A DNA stretch of 64,000 nucleotides from PSRI01 sp041484195 (GTDB lineage: Bacteria > Bacteroidota > Bacteroidia > Chitinophagales > Chitinophagaceae), in the NCBI GenBank assembly GCA_041484195.1, contig JBGPHC010000017.1, forward strand, positions 23,657 to 87,656, given 5' to 3'. The translations under genes and the position numbers were made by a program. Positions within the stretch are counted from its first letter, which is position 1; the number at the start of each line of letters is the position of its first letter. This document shows, piece by piece, positions 36,833-46,749 of this stretch. A model generated the notes under the pieces. That model saw only the letters and a list, made by a program, of their open reading frames with translations. It was not told the DNA's origin and ran no database searches.

Positions 36833-36870
36833 CGCCGGAAATTTTGTAAATTTCGTAGAGGCGGTTTTTT
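36833..36870 (+). terminator. Terminator of the sdhCAB operon
   Basis: GAAATTT-TGT-AAATTTC (36838-36854) with an outer CGCC/GGCG clamp (36833-36836, 36860-36863) and a run of six T at 36865-36870. Confidence 0.72.
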
Positions 36871-36928
36871 GATGATTCGTCTCAACAGGTATTAGTAAAT
36901 ATTTTGCAACTCCTCAAAATTTAAGTAT

Positions 36929-37426
36929 ATGTTTCAGCTTAAATCAATTTCCAAAGAGGGTATTGCTGTGGCGCTCGAAAAGGCCGAAAGATACAGGTTA
37001 CTCAATGAGCCCTGGCTGGCTGAAAGTATATGTTTCGACATTTTGGAAGTGGAACCACAGAATACAAAGGCTATTGTGATCCTGCTTTTGGCAATTACTG
37101 ATCAATTCGGCTCATCTTCATTGGTGAACCCGAATAATGCCAAGAGACTCCTTCCCCGGCTTATAGATGAATATCAACGACAATACTATGCGGGCATAAT
37201 TTGTGAAAGAGAGGGCAAATCTGACCTGGAAAAAGGGATTTCGGAAAGTTGTTATATGGCATATGACTGTCTGCGCCTCGCAATGGATCACTATGAAAGA
37301 GCAGAAGCACTTAGTCCTCCTGGTAACGACGATGCAATCCTGCGATGGAATACCTGCGCCCGTCTGATCATGCGCCACCACCTGGTGCCAAAAAATGAGG
37401 AGTATTTTGAGCCGCCTTTGGAATGA
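36929..37426 (+). CDS. Small TPR-like helical protein, conserved hypothetical
   Basis: A 165-residue cytosolic protein. AVALEKAERYRLLNEPWLAESICFDILEVEPQNTKAI has the pattern of a tetratricopeptide repeat, and the second half (CYMAYDCLRLAMDHYERAEALSPPGND) another. It has no signal or enzyme motif. It follows sdhB across a terminator but in the same direction; a protein-protein interaction role is all that can be suggested. Confidence 0.65.
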   Translation: MFQLKSISKEGIAVALEKAERYRLLNEPWLAESICFDILEVEPQNTKAIVILLLAITDQFGSSSLVNPNNAKRLLPRLIDEYQRQYYAGIICEREGKSDLEKGISESCYMAYDCLRLAMDHYERAEALSPPGNDDAILRWNTCARLIMRHHLVPKNEEYFEPPLE

Positions 37427-37495
37427 AACTCCCCAGTTCAATTCAGCGATTTGGCGAAAGAGGATTCTCCTGCAAACATTTTGACAATGGTAACT

Positions 37496-38374
37496 CTAAA
37501 ATTTGCCGGCCTTTTTCCAAGATGGCTTCATGATCTTATTTTGTCTTTGGCATACTAGCAGGAAAATTATTGAGGCGGTCAAGCAAAATAATCCAGCCTG
37601 AATAGATCCCTGGGGGCCGAAATAGCCACCTGTAATCGATGATGGCCCTTCAATTTTGGTTGTCAGCAGACTCTTGCTGAAAATATTCCCTGATAGTTTT
37701 GCTCCAAAAATACCAGCTTGCATAAAATCCCAGGAAAAATGGATGGCAATCGGAAGCCAAAGATTCCTGCTGTATATATATGCTGCGCCCAATAGAAGTG
37801 CTGCGTGAATTGAAATGCTTATGGCTGCTAACACTGTACCATTTGGACTTGCGAGATGAATCCCAACGAAAATCAATGCGAGTATCACGAGAGTAATATA
37901 GCTGCCTAATTTCTCTTCGGTAATCCTGAAGAATATTCCTATAAGTAATATTCCAACTGTGATCGAGTCTGCGAACACTTTTAGCATGTATGGTAGGACT
38001 CCCGTGAAACTATTTACAGAACTTACAAGAAATCCATTCTTTAAATACAATACATAAATGGTCAGGCTTTGGAGAATGGCTCCCAACAGTATTCCTGAAA
38101 CGAGGATTAATCCAAGCCGGGATGAAGACAATTCTGAAATACTCCGTCTTTCATAAAATTTGTACAGGATTTTATAGGCTGCGAGTATGAACAATGCCAT
38201 GATGAACTCAGCGATAGCGCTTTTGATTTCTTCGTTCCATGAAGTTGTGTTCAGTACCAGACTGGATCCTGATTGCCCGATAACACCCGCGGAGACACAA
38301 ACAACAAGGCCAATAATAATTCTTGCGAATGGGGATCGAATTATATTTTGTCTCATTTTATTGTTTCCATGCAT
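37496..38374 (-). CDS. CPBP-family membrane protein lacking the catalytic EExxxR motif
   Basis: A 292-residue multi-span protein of the CPBP (CAAX protease/bacteriocin-processing, Abi) family. It keeps the conserved FRITEEKLGSY segment (about 149-159), the FxxxH motif with H173 (FVGIHLASPN), NLWLPIAIHFSWDF with H212, and the GGYFGP tail. But the position normally occupied by EExxFRG reads VGILLIG (140-146): both glutamates and the arginine needed for catalysis are absent. It may be a pseudoenzyme or use another role. It stands alone, convergent with the TPR-like gene. Confidence 0.82.
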   Translation of the reverse strand: MHGNNKMRQNIIRSPFARIIIGLVVCVSAGVIGQSGSSLVLNTTSWNEEIKSAIAEFIMALFILAAYKILYKFYERRSISELSSSRLGLILVSGILLGAILQSLTIYVLYLKNGFLVSSVNSFTGVLPYMLKVFADSITVGILLIGIFFRITEEKLGSYITLVILALIFVGIHLASPNGTVLAAISISIHAALLLGAAYIYSRNLWLPIAIHFSWDFMQAGIFGAKLSGNIFSKSLLTTKIEGPSSITGGYFGPQGSIQAGLFCLTASIIFLLVCQRQNKIMKPSWKKAGKF

Positions 38375-38676
38375 TTTTTACACTTGAATGGCATAAGAAA
38401 GATAATTCCTTTGAAGCAGGAATGAAATAGGTATTTGCACTTATTCTTTCTTTTTGTACCGGGTTCTATCTTGCTGCACGGATATCGAGCCCTTCATGTG
38501 AGCAATGCCGGCAGATAAAATAGTACAGATTTCTTTTTATGCATATTCTGAACTTTCGGCCAGAAATATTAATTTTGAATTTCTTCGTCCAGGTATAGCA
38601 TCGGCAGCCTCGTAACTGGCATATAGGTTAACAAACGGCTCAGATTCCTTATTATTAAAGGATTTAAAGCAAACCT
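38375..38676. other. Divergent intergenic region between CPBP and AraC genes
   Basis: About 300 bases holding the promoters of two divergent genes; nothing recognisable was found. Confidence 0.3.
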
Positions 38677-39648
38677 ATGGCAATTAAACTCACCTTATCC
38701 AATGGCGGACTACTGGAATTCCAATCGGGCCTGCCTGCTGATTATAAAGGGCCAATCCTTCGCGGAGCCGTCGCCTTAACATCCAGGACAAATATTGCAG
38801 AACTGATTGTGCAGGAATTAGCGGGTGAGCACTATTCAATTAGATTCAGTATTTGCAAGTTTCTCAGGCAGGTGACTGCAACTGGCAATATTCATGCGCG
38901 GGGGCTCTACAGTTATTTCATGTTGAAAAGCGGATTGCGCAGAGAAATAGGCAGTATTGGGAAATTGCATTTGAGGCAGGATCAGCTTGCATGCTTCTTT
39001 ACGGGGCCAACGGCCTGTAGCGCCCGGTTTGAGAAGGACAAAGAATACAAAGCACTTGACTTGTTCTATTCTCCTAAATTATTGGAGGAGTTGATTCATT
39101 TTTTCCCAGAGTTAAAAGATGTTCTGGGAGCATCGTCGGCGACGCTGTTGGCGGGAAGGACCTTTTGGGCGCTTCCTTCAATGAAAGAGATCACCAATCA
39201 AATCCTGAATTGTCCTTTTGATGAAGCCACCCGGCAATTCTATTTCGATTTGAAAGTCCGGGAATTATTGTTTCAATTACTGCAGAATGCTTACAGGAAG
39301 GATCATAGGGAATATTATTTCACTCCCTGGGAGACGGCCAGGATTCACCAGGCCCGCACCATACTTGAAACCCATATTTCCGGTAAGCCGCCCACGATCC
39401 GTGCTTTATCCAGGCAGGTTGCTCTGAATGAATTCAAATTGAAAGCCGGTTTCAGACAATATTTCAAGGCAGGGATCTTTGAATGGTTAATGGGACAGAA
39501 GATGCAACGCGCCAAGGAACTCTTACTAACGACGAACAAACCGATAAAAGATATTTGTGCTTTGGTAGGATATCCCCGCACCACCAACTTCATTACGGCA
39601 TTCCGGAGAAGGTTTGGCATGACTCCGGGATCTCTGAGGAGACATTAA
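38677..39648 (+). CDS. AraC-family transcriptional regulator
   Basis: A 323-residue regulator. The C-terminal ~100 residues carry two helix-turn-helix units: TIRALSRQVALNEFKLKAGFRQYF and the closing PIKDICALVGYPRTTNFITAFRRRFGMTPG, the AraC/XylS signature. The N-terminal ~200 residues form an unassigned effector domain with four cysteines. Divergent from the CPBP gene and upstream of the MauE-like gene (95 bases), so either could be its target. Confidence 0.9.
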   Translation: MAIKLTLSNGGLLEFQSGLPADYKGPILRGAVALTSRTNIAELIVQELAGEHYSIRFSICKFLRQVTATGNIHARGLYSYFMLKSGLRREIGSIGKLHLRQDQLACFFTGPTACSARFEKDKEYKALDLFYSPKLLEELIHFFPELKDVLGASSATLLAGRTFWALPSMKEITNQILNCPFDEATRQFYFDLKVRELLFQLLQNAYRKDHREYYFTPWETARIHQARTILETHISGKPPTIRALSRQVALNEFKLKAGFRQYFKAGIFEWLMGQKMQRAKELLLTTNKPIKDICALVGYPRTTNFITAFRRRFGMTPGSLRRH

Positions 39649-39743
39649 ATCCCTTTCGCAAAACTTTGACCTCATTTCGCAAACCTCTTTGTCAAAATTG
39701 TATGGGAGGATGTTAGAACTTTGTGATATGAAATTGCTGAACT

Positions 39744-40208
39744 ATGAAGAGACATATTTTTGAAAGGGCATTTGTTGAGATGACAATTGGACTCCTCACA
39801 ATTGTTTTTGTGTACGCTGCCATTAGTAAACTCTCCGAATTGGAATTATTTAAAATAGCTCTTAGACAAGCTCCACTAATCAAGAACTATGCAAAGTTAA
39901 TTTCTATTGCCATTCCAATTGCTGAATTAACCACAGTAGTACTGTTAGTCAGCCCTACTACTCGCCGATTTGGGCTAACATGTTCTGCTCTTTTAATTTT
40001 AAGTTTTACGATTTATTTAGCTTATGTGATTTCTTTTTCGCCTGAATTGCCTTGCAGGTGCGGAGGAATAATTAGAGAGTTATCATGGAACCAACATTTG
40101 GCATTTAACATAGTCCTATTCCTATTGTCAATTGAGGCCTTGGTCCTGTCAAGAATCTTAAATAACTCATTTATTGCAATAAGCAGGAGTAGCCGAACAC
40201 CTGGATAA
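39744..40208 (+). CDS. MauE/DoxX-family redox-associated membrane protein
   Basis: A 154-residue membrane protein with four spans. The MauE/DoxX pattern is clear: an N-terminal span with VYAAISKLSELELFKIAL, a middle IPIAELTTVVLLVSPTTRRFGL, and a PCRCGGIIRELSWNQHLAFNIV segment with a CxCGG pair (about residues 107-112). MauE is required for disulfide formation in methylamine dehydrogenase; relatives in Bacteroidetes are of unknown function. It is followed after 39 bases by a small secreted DUF6520-like protein and faces a TlpA-like thioredoxin gene, suggesting a thiol-redox theme. Confidence 0.85.
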   Translation: MKRHIFERAFVEMTIGLLTIVFVYAAISKLSELELFKIALRQAPLIKNYAKLISIAIPIAELTTVVLLVSPTTRRFGLTCSALLILSFTIYLAYVISFSPELPCRCGGIIRELSWNQHLAFNIVLFLLSIEALVLSRILNNSFIAISRSSRTPG

Positions 40209-40247
40209 AATAGTAGGCATATTGATAATTGACTAAATTGTTATTAT

Positions 40248-40514
40248 ATGAAAAAAATGCGTTTTGCAATACTGGCGATTTTCGTGGCAATAGTGGCATT
40301 CATGACAACAAACGCCATATCTGCGAAGAGCGAAGGGTTCACTACCGTATATGCTTTTGATGCAAGCAACAATTTTTTAGCTAGCGGGACCTATGCAGAT
40401 TTAGATAATAACCTTTGCCCAGGGAGCGGTCATTTTTGTGCCCATGTTTGGACCGGGATTACTCAGGATGAAAAGCCGACTGGCACACAACTGACGGATA
40501 TTCAAAAACAGTAA
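40248..40514 (+). CDS. Small secreted DUF6520-like protein
   Basis: An 88-residue protein with a signal peptide (hydrophobic to about residue 25, ISAKSEG). The mature part has two cysteines in CPGSGHFCAHV (about 64-74), the feature I recall from DUF6520 proteins (CPGSxxLCA), which are often encoded beside MauE-like proteins in this phylum. It may be secreted with a disulfide. It is co-directional with mauE and ends at a shared bidirectional terminator. Confidence 0.75.
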   Translation: MKKMRFAILAIFVAIVAFMTTNAISAKSEGFTTVYAFDASNNFLASGTYADLDNNLCPGSGHFCAHVWTGITQDEKPTGTQLTDIQKQ

Positions 40515-40526
40515 TGATGGGTTAAT

Positions 40527-40560
40527 AATAAGGAGTAGCTTACAAAAGCTACTCCTTATT
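40527..40560. terminator. Perfect bidirectional terminator hairpin
   Basis: AATAAGGAGTAGCTT (40527-40541), loop ACAA, AAGCTACTCCTTATT (40546-40560): a flawless 15-bp stem that serves the DUF6520-like gene and the converging TlpA-like gene. The last four codons and stop of the TlpA-like gene lie inside the right arm. Confidence 0.85.
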
Positions 40561-41838
40561 ATCTCGAAGGATAATTACATCCATCTCCCTTTCTTCTTCT
40601 ATTAACTCAAAGGCGAATTGATGAAGACTTTTATTGACATCAGACAGGTTTGTGAATTTTGAAGGCAAGACGAGATCTACTTTTCCTTTGAATCCAGATT
40701 CATCAATCAATTGGAAGGGAGCCCATGGATCGTTGCCATAATTTAATGTATTTTCAATCAAGTCAATGAGTTCTACATTATCTACAATCAGTTTCCCTGC
40801 GGAATTATAAATAGCTCCCCTTGTCACCACAGATTTAGCTGCAAATTGTTTGATTGGTGAAATCATTTGCAGAACCAGGCATTTAACTTTCCTTTTTTCA
40901 AGCGTACTTTTAATATCAAAAAACTTGTCAATTTCTTCGCGCATGTATTGAAGAGCTTTTGTTTCGGAAGTATCGCTCATAATTAAATCATAGCAATATT
41001 TTTTAGTTTTATTAAACTGAGCCAGTTTATCAAGTTCCATATCTGGAATTTCGAGTATAACCCTGTCTACGTGAAAATTTTTGCCCCTTTTCCATTTATT
41101 ATAAGCCAACTTGTAGAGTTCTTTAATTGATATGTTAATTCCCCTTACCTGTATTCTATTCTTATTGAATATCATTGGTGGTATGATTCCCAAAGACCCT
41201 GATATTCCTGGTTGAAATTGCGTTAAGCAGGAATATTGAATAAGGGAATCGCCATTTGCACTTTTAATAAGGGGCTGCAAATTTGAATACTCCAAATTGT
41301 CTTTTTTCAATGGCAAATTAAGTGAATCCCCTTCTGAAAATACGATCAGATTTTCTTTTGTAACGGATTCCTGCCCGGTTATGGCCTGTACAAATCCATT
41401 TTTGTCAATCCATATTTCATGGGGGGCTGAATTGTGAGGAAATAAAAGGCGTAAGATTGAATCATTAACTACAGTGGGCAATTTAATGCCGCTGATAAGT
41501 TTTACCTTCTTGAATATCATTCTTACTTTTTCTTCACTTTCATGGTTGACTAATAGAATTTGCAGTTTATTTTCAAAAATATTCCGAAAGGAATCTAATT
41601 TAGGGAATGACTCTATGCAAGCTGTGCAGGTGGAAAACCAAAAATCAATGAGTAGTGGCTTCCCTTTGAAATCTGACAGCCTGGCTTTTCCCAAACTATA
41701 ATTAATAATGCGTCTAATCTCTATGTCGGGACATTTTTCTCCAATTTGAATTCCCTGCGCACAATTGTTCGTATTCACGAGTAGCAAAAATATCCATTGT
41801 ATAAAGGGAATTGTGAAAGTTGAAAAATAAGGTTTCAT
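40549..41838 (-). CDS. TlpA-like thioredoxin-fold protein with large C-terminal extension
   Basis: A 429-residue exported protein. After a signal segment (about 10-24) comes a TlpA/AhpC-type thioredoxin domain (about 32-165) with WFSTCTACIE, C71 and C74 forming the redox pair. The remaining ~260 residues resemble the DUF3738-like tail found on Bacteroidetes TlpA proteins; its job is unknown. Downstream of and co-directional with susD2 (41-base gap), it probably maintains thiols for the imported or exported ligand of this locus. Confidence 0.82.
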   Translation of the reverse strand: MKPYFSTFTIPFIQWIFLLLVNTNNCAQGIQIGEKCPDIEIRRIINYSLGKARLSDFKGKPLLIDFWFSTCTACIESFPKLDSFRNIFENKLQILLVNHESEEKVRMIFKKVKLISGIKLPTVVNDSILRLLFPHNSAPHEIWIDKNGFVQAITGQESVTKENLIVFSEGDSLNLPLKKDNLEYSNLQPLIKSANGDSLIQYSCLTQFQPGISGSLGIIPPMIFNKNRIQVRGINISIKELYKLAYNKWKRGKNFHVDRVILEIPDMELDKLAQFNKTKKYCYDLIMSDTSETKALQYMREEIDKFFDIKSTLEKRKVKCLVLQMISPIKQFAAKSVVTRGAIYNSAGKLIVDNVELIDLIENTLNYGNDPWAPFQLIDESGFKGKVDLVLPSKFTNLSDVNKSLHQFAFELIEEEREMDVIILRDNKE

Positions 41839-41879
41839 CTGATTCTTATTTCAAACTATAGGATCGAGATTCTTTTCAT

Positions 41880-43262
41880 TCAGTAGCCTGGATTTTGCGT
41901 CAACAGAGGATTTCGTAGTAATTCTATTTGAGGAATTGGATAGAGCGCATCTGTTGGTTGCCATCCTGGTTTTATGGGTGCAAGAGTGAGATCTACTTTA
42001 TTGGTTCTCTTTAAGTCGAGCCACCTATGTCCCCATTCTGCGAATAATTCGATTCTTCGTTCTTGTTCAAGTGCTGTAGTCAAATTTATTGCATCAACCG
42101 CTGTGGTATTTGGTAACCCTGCTCTATTCCTTATGATATTAATGTCATCCTGGGCTCCAGGCAAATTATTTAAATTAATTCTGGATTCCGCTCTGATCAA
42201 AAATTGTTCAGCTAATCGCAGAATCATATAATATTCTGTCACGGGCTGATTTAGGGCGCGTATTTTGTATTTGAACGGATATTCAAATAATTCTCCTGAG
42301 ATGAGTTTACTTTTTACCCAAAATAATTTGCGTTGATCACCGATTTCAAATGCGGAAGAAAGTAGGGAAGTTATTGGATAATTAGGTTTTGATGAAGCTG
42401 AAGGCGATGGAATCAAAAACCTGCCTTCTGTAGTGTTGAAACCTGGAGAAACGGGCATAATCTGCCAGATTGCCTCATTACTGTTTGCAAGGAAGACGCT
42501 ATTTAGGTCAGCATCGAGGGAATAATCTCCTGAATTGATTACTGCGGTAGATTCTGCTTCTGCATTTGGCCAATCATTCAGATATAAATAGGTTCTTGCG
42601 AGCAAGGCTGTGGCTGCCAACTTATTTGGACGAACTCGTTCACCTGTCGTATATGATACCGTCAATAGAGATTGTGCATCCTTCAGGTCTCTCACAATCT
42701 GTGTATAAACCTCAGTAGCAGGGTAGCGGGGTAAATTACTATTTTCATTATAGTCCGTACTAGTGATAAGTGGGACATCTCCAAAAAGATTAACCAAGTA
42801 AAAATAGACATATGCGCGGACAAATTTCGCTTCGCCGATAAGCTGTTGTTTTGTCGCCGTGCTAATATTACTACTAGCGGTTAGTCCTTCAATACAAGCA
42901 TTCGCCTGGTAAATGAGGTTATGGGCGCGAAGCCAGAAATCCCCTGAGAGAAATCCATTGGTTGATGTTAAGGAATTGTTTACAAATTCTGCTAAATCGG
43001 GGTTAGCTGTACTGGTACTATATAGCTCATCCCCTGATAAACCCGCATAGATAGTTATGCCACCAGAAGTAAAAGTCGGAAATGTAACCATCATTTGGGA
43101 ATAAAGTCCAATTACTGCCGAAGTAGCCGTTTTGTCGCTTGAAAATACTTTAGCTGATATTGACCTGTCTATTGGAGGATCGACTTCAAGGAATTTTTTG
43201 CATGATGTAAGAGCACAGGAAGTTGCCATCAAAAAAACTAAAAAGAACGATTTATTTTTCAT
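41880..43262 (-). CDS. susD: SusD/RagB-family lipoprotein
   Basis: A 460-residue lipoprotein with a lipobox ALTSC (C21, followed by KK). SusD features are EAKFVRAYVYFYLVNLFGDVPLI (near 140-165), the TALLARTYLYLNDW repeat and the C-terminal ELFAEWGHRWLDLKR. It follows the STN-bearing SusC after 10 bases. Its ligand is not evident: no glycosidase lies nearby and the neighbours are thioredoxin-like, so a peptide or metal complex is at least as likely as a sugar. Confidence 0.94.
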   Translation of the reverse strand: MKNKSFFLVFLMATSCALTSCKKFLEVDPPIDRSISAKVFSSDKTATSAVIGLYSQMMVTFPTFTSGGITIYAGLSGDELYSTSTANPDLAEFVNNSLTSTNGFLSGDFWLRAHNLIYQANACIEGLTASSNISTATKQQLIGEAKFVRAYVYFYLVNLFGDVPLITSTDYNENSNLPRYPATEVYTQIVRDLKDAQSLLTVSYTTGERVRPNKLAATALLARTYLYLNDWPNAEAESTAVINSGDYSLDADLNSVFLANSNEAIWQIMPVSPGFNTTEGRFLIPSPSASSKPNYPITSLLSSAFEIGDQRKLFWVKSKLISGELFEYPFKYKIRALNQPVTEYYMILRLAEQFLIRAESRINLNNLPGAQDDINIIRNRAGLPNTTAVDAINLTTALEQERRIELFAEWGHRWLDLKRTNKVDLTLAPIKPGWQPTDALYPIPQIELLRNPLLTQNPGY

Positions 43263-43272
43263 ATAGGTTGTA

Positions 43273-46200
43273 TTAAAAGTTTAATTGAAAACCGACTGCG
43301 AGTGTTTTAAGTGGCGGTAAGGCCAAAAGATTTTGCGTTTCGGGATCAGATCCCTCATAGTTGGTAAATGTTATGAGATTTTGCCCTTCGATATAAATTC
43401 GGCAAAGCGCAACCTTTGTCTTTTTTAGCCATGCTGAAGGCAGGGTATAGGAAAGTGCAAGAGTTTTTATGCGGAAATATGATGCGTCGGTGAAGATGCT
43501 ACTAGAATATCGCAAATTTGTAATAGCCGCGTAAGCTTCGCTTGTTGTAATTGCCGTTAGTTTTTGAATATCCGTGTAGTCGCCTTGTTTTTGCCATCTA
43601 TCTAAAATAATGGATGGCTGATTTATCATAAATCCTGGAAGGGTATTGCTGCCATAGATTGACCAGAAGTAATTTCTGCCGGTTTGCTTCTTAAATTGCA
43701 AAAGGAAATCAAATTGAATCCCTTTGTAGTTTATACTGTTTTGAATTCCACCAAAATATTTTGGGTCTAAATTTCCTATTACTTGGTAGTCGCCGGGAAT
43801 ATTTATGGAATTGTCTTTGTTTGCATCTTCAAAAGAAAATACCCCCGTAGAGGGATCTACGCCCAAGGAACGTAATTGGAAAATAACATTTAGAGGTTGG
43901 CCTATCACGTAACTTGAAGCGTAGCTGGAATTTTCAATTCCATCGAACGCGATTAATTTATTTTGTGGAACAGTAAGATTAATATTTAATTGCCATTGAA
44001 AGTTTTTGTGATTTACGAGGGAATTCCTGGATTCAAATTCAATTCCAGAGTTCTGGATCAGGGCGGGGAAGTTTTTTGTTATGTCGGGAAAGCCCGTTTG
44101 GCCCGGCAAGTTGTATTTCACTAGCTGATTGCCGCTTTTATTTTGGAAGTATGCGAGTGTTATCAAGAAGCGATCTTTGTAAATACCCAATTCCAGCGCA
44201 GTTTCAAATTTGCGATTTACTTCCCACCCATAATCTGCATTAAATAACCCTGAGGGATACAAGACGGGGGTACTTTGATATGGGTTACTTCCTATATTCC
44301 AAGTATCAAGAAAATTATAGTTCCCTATTTGATCATTACCTGTTGAACCGTAACTTGCTCTGAGTTTTCCAAAACTAATAAAAGAGAGTTTGTTTTGCAT
44401 GAAAGTTTCGCTTGAAAAAATCCATCCTCCTCCTATTGCCCCGAATATTGCGTACTGTTTGCTGGGGCCAAACCTACTTGAGCCATCTCTCCTGCTTGAT
44501 AAATTAACAAGGTATTTTTGATCCCAATTGAAATTGATTCTTCCGAAAATTGCCTGATAGCGATAATCGGAAAAACTGTGATCTTTCGATGATATAGTTC
44601 CCCCGACTATTGATTCCAGGAGATCATCGCTTGTGTATCCTCCAGCCTCTATAGACAAGGCAGTTTGGGTATTTTTTTGCCAGGAGCCTCCAACAAGGAC
44701 GGATAAGTTGCCTTTACCTAAGGATTTGGAATACTCAATTTGAGGTTCTAAAGTCCATTCTTTGAAATCGCTGTTTCCTATTCTCAAAACACCAGTGGGA
44801 TTGTATGCGGGATTTTGGGAGGAAATGGGATCGATTGATTTTTCATTGACGTGCATGACATTGTATCCAATTGCCGCCTTGAACGTTAGGCCAAATGGCA
44901 TCCTGTATTCTGTTTGCAGGTGGCCGATTAAATTCTCAGTTTGAGCCTGATATTTCTTACTTAGGTAAGCTAGTGGATTGTCAAAGCCAACTCCACCTTC
45001 TTCCCAGTTAAGATGCCCTTCGTCATTGTACAGAAGAGGCGCGTTTGGAGGGAGTAATAGAAATGGAGAAATAGATGAATTAATCAGATTGTCTTTGTCA
45101 TGTGAATAAATTGAAGAAAGATTAATTGAAAGCCTTTTATTATCGCTATTGTAATTGAGATTGGAATTATAAGATATCCGGCTGTTTGCCATATCACCTG
45201 GGAAAACAGAAGTTTCATGGTGAAATCCACTACCTAATAAAAATTGAATATTTTGGTTACCCCCTGAAACCGACAAATGTAAATCAGAAGTATTTGCAGT
45301 ATTGCCCATCATGATGTCTTTGAAATTGGTATATCTTGTCGTATCCCAGATGATAATATCCGGAGCATATCCAGGATCAGAAGGATCATTAGATGGTATT
45401 AAACCATCATTTTTAAATGCTTCTTGTCGCATTGCTATGTATTCAGGAGTATTCAGCATATTCACAGTTCGGGTTATCTTACTCCATCCTGAATAAATAT
45501 TTGCTGAGACGATAGGTTTTCCAACTTTTCCTCTCTTAGTTGTTATAAGGATTACCCCGTTTGCTCCTCGGCTGCCATAGATTGCAGTTGCATCAGCATC
45601 TTTCAAAATTTCAATACTTTCAATATCCGAAGGATTAATACTATTGAATGGACTTAAGCCAACATTGAAGTCAGTTGTTAAAATGGAATTCAATGTATTA
45701 ATGGCCTGATTGTTTGCCGCCAAAGGAACTCCATCAATAATAAATAGGGGTTCAGAACCTTGGCTCAAAGAATTTTGACCTCGGATTTGTACTTTGATTG
45801 ATGCGCCTGGTACTCCACTGGTTTGGGTGGCAACAAGTCCAGTAACAAGCCCTTGCAAAGTCGCAAGTGGATTACTTACCGGCTGCCTGCTAATCTCCTC
45901 AGCAGTCACTTTACTGATATTTCCGGTATTAAGGCGTCGACTGGTTTTGCCATAAGCCATGACAATCGTCTCATCCAAACTCCCTACGGCAAGCCGCAAA
46001 CGAACCAGGAAGAAAGTTCGTTTGTTGACTTCCATTTCCTCCTTATAATATCCTACACTTGTAATGATGAGAATATCATCATCGTTGACCCCTTTGAGCA
46101 GGAATTCGCCTTTATCATTGGTGAAGGTCCCCTTGTTGGAATTCTTTGCGGAGATTGTTACGCCTGCCAGGGGCTCCCCATCCTCATTTATTACGCGACC

Positions 46201-46587
46201 GGTAATATCTATAGGTGGGATTGGTGGGATTGAAGTCTCAGGCATGGACTTTTTCGTCTGAACTACTACATACCGATCTTCGATGACAAAGGACAGAGGT
46301 TGATTGCGAAAGCAAAGAGCCAGAACTTCTTTGAGTTCCCCATTGCTGACTTCGCAGGTCACGGGGACTGAAATCTTTAATTGAGACCTGGTATAGACAA
46401 AATAATAGCCGGTTTGCCTTGTTATTTCTTTAAATACTTTTTCGAGTGGGGCTTTATTGAGGGAAATTGATACAGTTTGTCCGAAGCCTCTTGCGGAGGT
46501 TTGCAAGCATGCCACTATGGTCAGCACCATTAAAAGTTTCATGGTTATTAAAGTTGCAAATCCGGGTCTGAAAACTTTTAATTGCAT
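43273..46587 (-). CDS. susC: SusC/RagA TonB-dependent receptor with STN signalling domain
   Basis: A 1104-residue outer-membrane receptor. After a signal peptide it has an STN domain (about 40-112: SISLNKAPLEKVFKEITRQTGYYFVYTRSQLK), a carboxypeptidase-regulatory-like domain (about 127-205), the plug (EPLFIIDGVPLA, IEILKDADATAIYGSRGANG) and the barrel ending in FQLNF. STN domains talk to a FecR anti-sigma factor, here encoded immediately upstream, so ligand binding should switch on transcription of this locus through the ECF sigma factor. Confidence 0.95.
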   Translation of the reverse strand: MQLKVFRPGFATLITMKLLMVLTIVACLQTSARGFGQTVSISLNKAPLEKVFKEITRQTGYYFVYTRSQLKISVPVTCEVSNGELKEVLALCFRNQPLSFVIEDRYVVVQTKKSMPETSIPPIPPIDITGRVINEDGEPLAGVTISAKNSNKGTFTNDKGEFLLKGVNDDDILIITSVGYYKEEMEVNKRTFFLVRLRLAVGSLDETIVMAYGKTSRRLNTGNISKVTAEEISRQPVSNPLATLQGLVTGLVATQTSGVPGASIKVQIRGQNSLSQGSEPLFIIDGVPLAANNQAINTLNSILTTDFNVGLSPFNSINPSDIESIEILKDADATAIYGSRGANGVILITTKRGKVGKPIVSANIYSGWSKITRTVNMLNTPEYIAMRQEAFKNDGLIPSNDPSDPGYAPDIIIWDTTRYTNFKDIMMGNTANTSDLHLSVSGGNQNIQFLLGSGFHHETSVFPGDMANSRISYNSNLNYNSDNKRLSINLSSIYSHDKDNLINSSISPFLLLPPNAPLLYNDEGHLNWEEGGVGFDNPLAYLSKKYQAQTENLIGHLQTEYRMPFGLTFKAAIGYNVMHVNEKSIDPISSQNPAYNPTGVLRIGNSDFKEWTLEPQIEYSKSLGKGNLSVLVGGSWQKNTQTALSIEAGGYTSDDLLESIVGGTISSKDHSFSDYRYQAIFGRINFNWDQKYLVNLSSRRDGSSRFGPSKQYAIFGAIGGGWIFSSETFMQNKLSFISFGKLRASYGSTGNDQIGNYNFLDTWNIGSNPYQSTPVLYPSGLFNADYGWEVNRKFETALELGIYKDRFLITLAYFQNKSGNQLVKYNLPGQTGFPDITKNFPALIQNSGIEFESRNSLVNHKNFQWQLNINLTVPQNKLIAFDGIENSSYASSYVIGQPLNVIFQLRSLGVDPSTGVFSFEDANKDNSINIPGDYQVIGNLDPKYFGGIQNSINYKGIQFDFLLQFKKQTGRNYFWSIYGSNTLPGFMINQPSIILDRWQKQGDYTDIQKLTAITTSEAYAAITNLRYSSSIFTDASYFRIKTLALSYTLPSAWLKKTKVALCRIYIEGQNLITFTNYEGSDPETQNLLALPPLKTLAVGFQLNF

Positions 46588-46688
46588 AGTTTTGTGTTGT
46601 TTGGGTTTCTGAATTCAGTTGATAGCCTCATTTGATGACAGGGTTAACCCAAACTTGGCCTTCAGCGCTTCCAACACTGAAGTCCTGC

Positions 46689-46714
46689 CCCGTCCTGATA
46701 GCTATCGGGACGGG
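46689..46714. repeat. Perfect GC-rich palindrome between fecR and susC
   Basis: CCCGTCCTGATAG pairs with CTATCGGGACGGG (one wobble, no loop), followed on the plus strand by a T-rich stretch. Palindromes with the GATAGCTATC centre are common intergenic elements in this phylum. Since both flanking genes run on the minus strand, it may separate fecR mRNA from susC mRNA. Confidence 0.6.
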
Positions 46715-46749
46715 ATTTTTGTTTGCATTAACCTTCTTTATGCTAGTCG

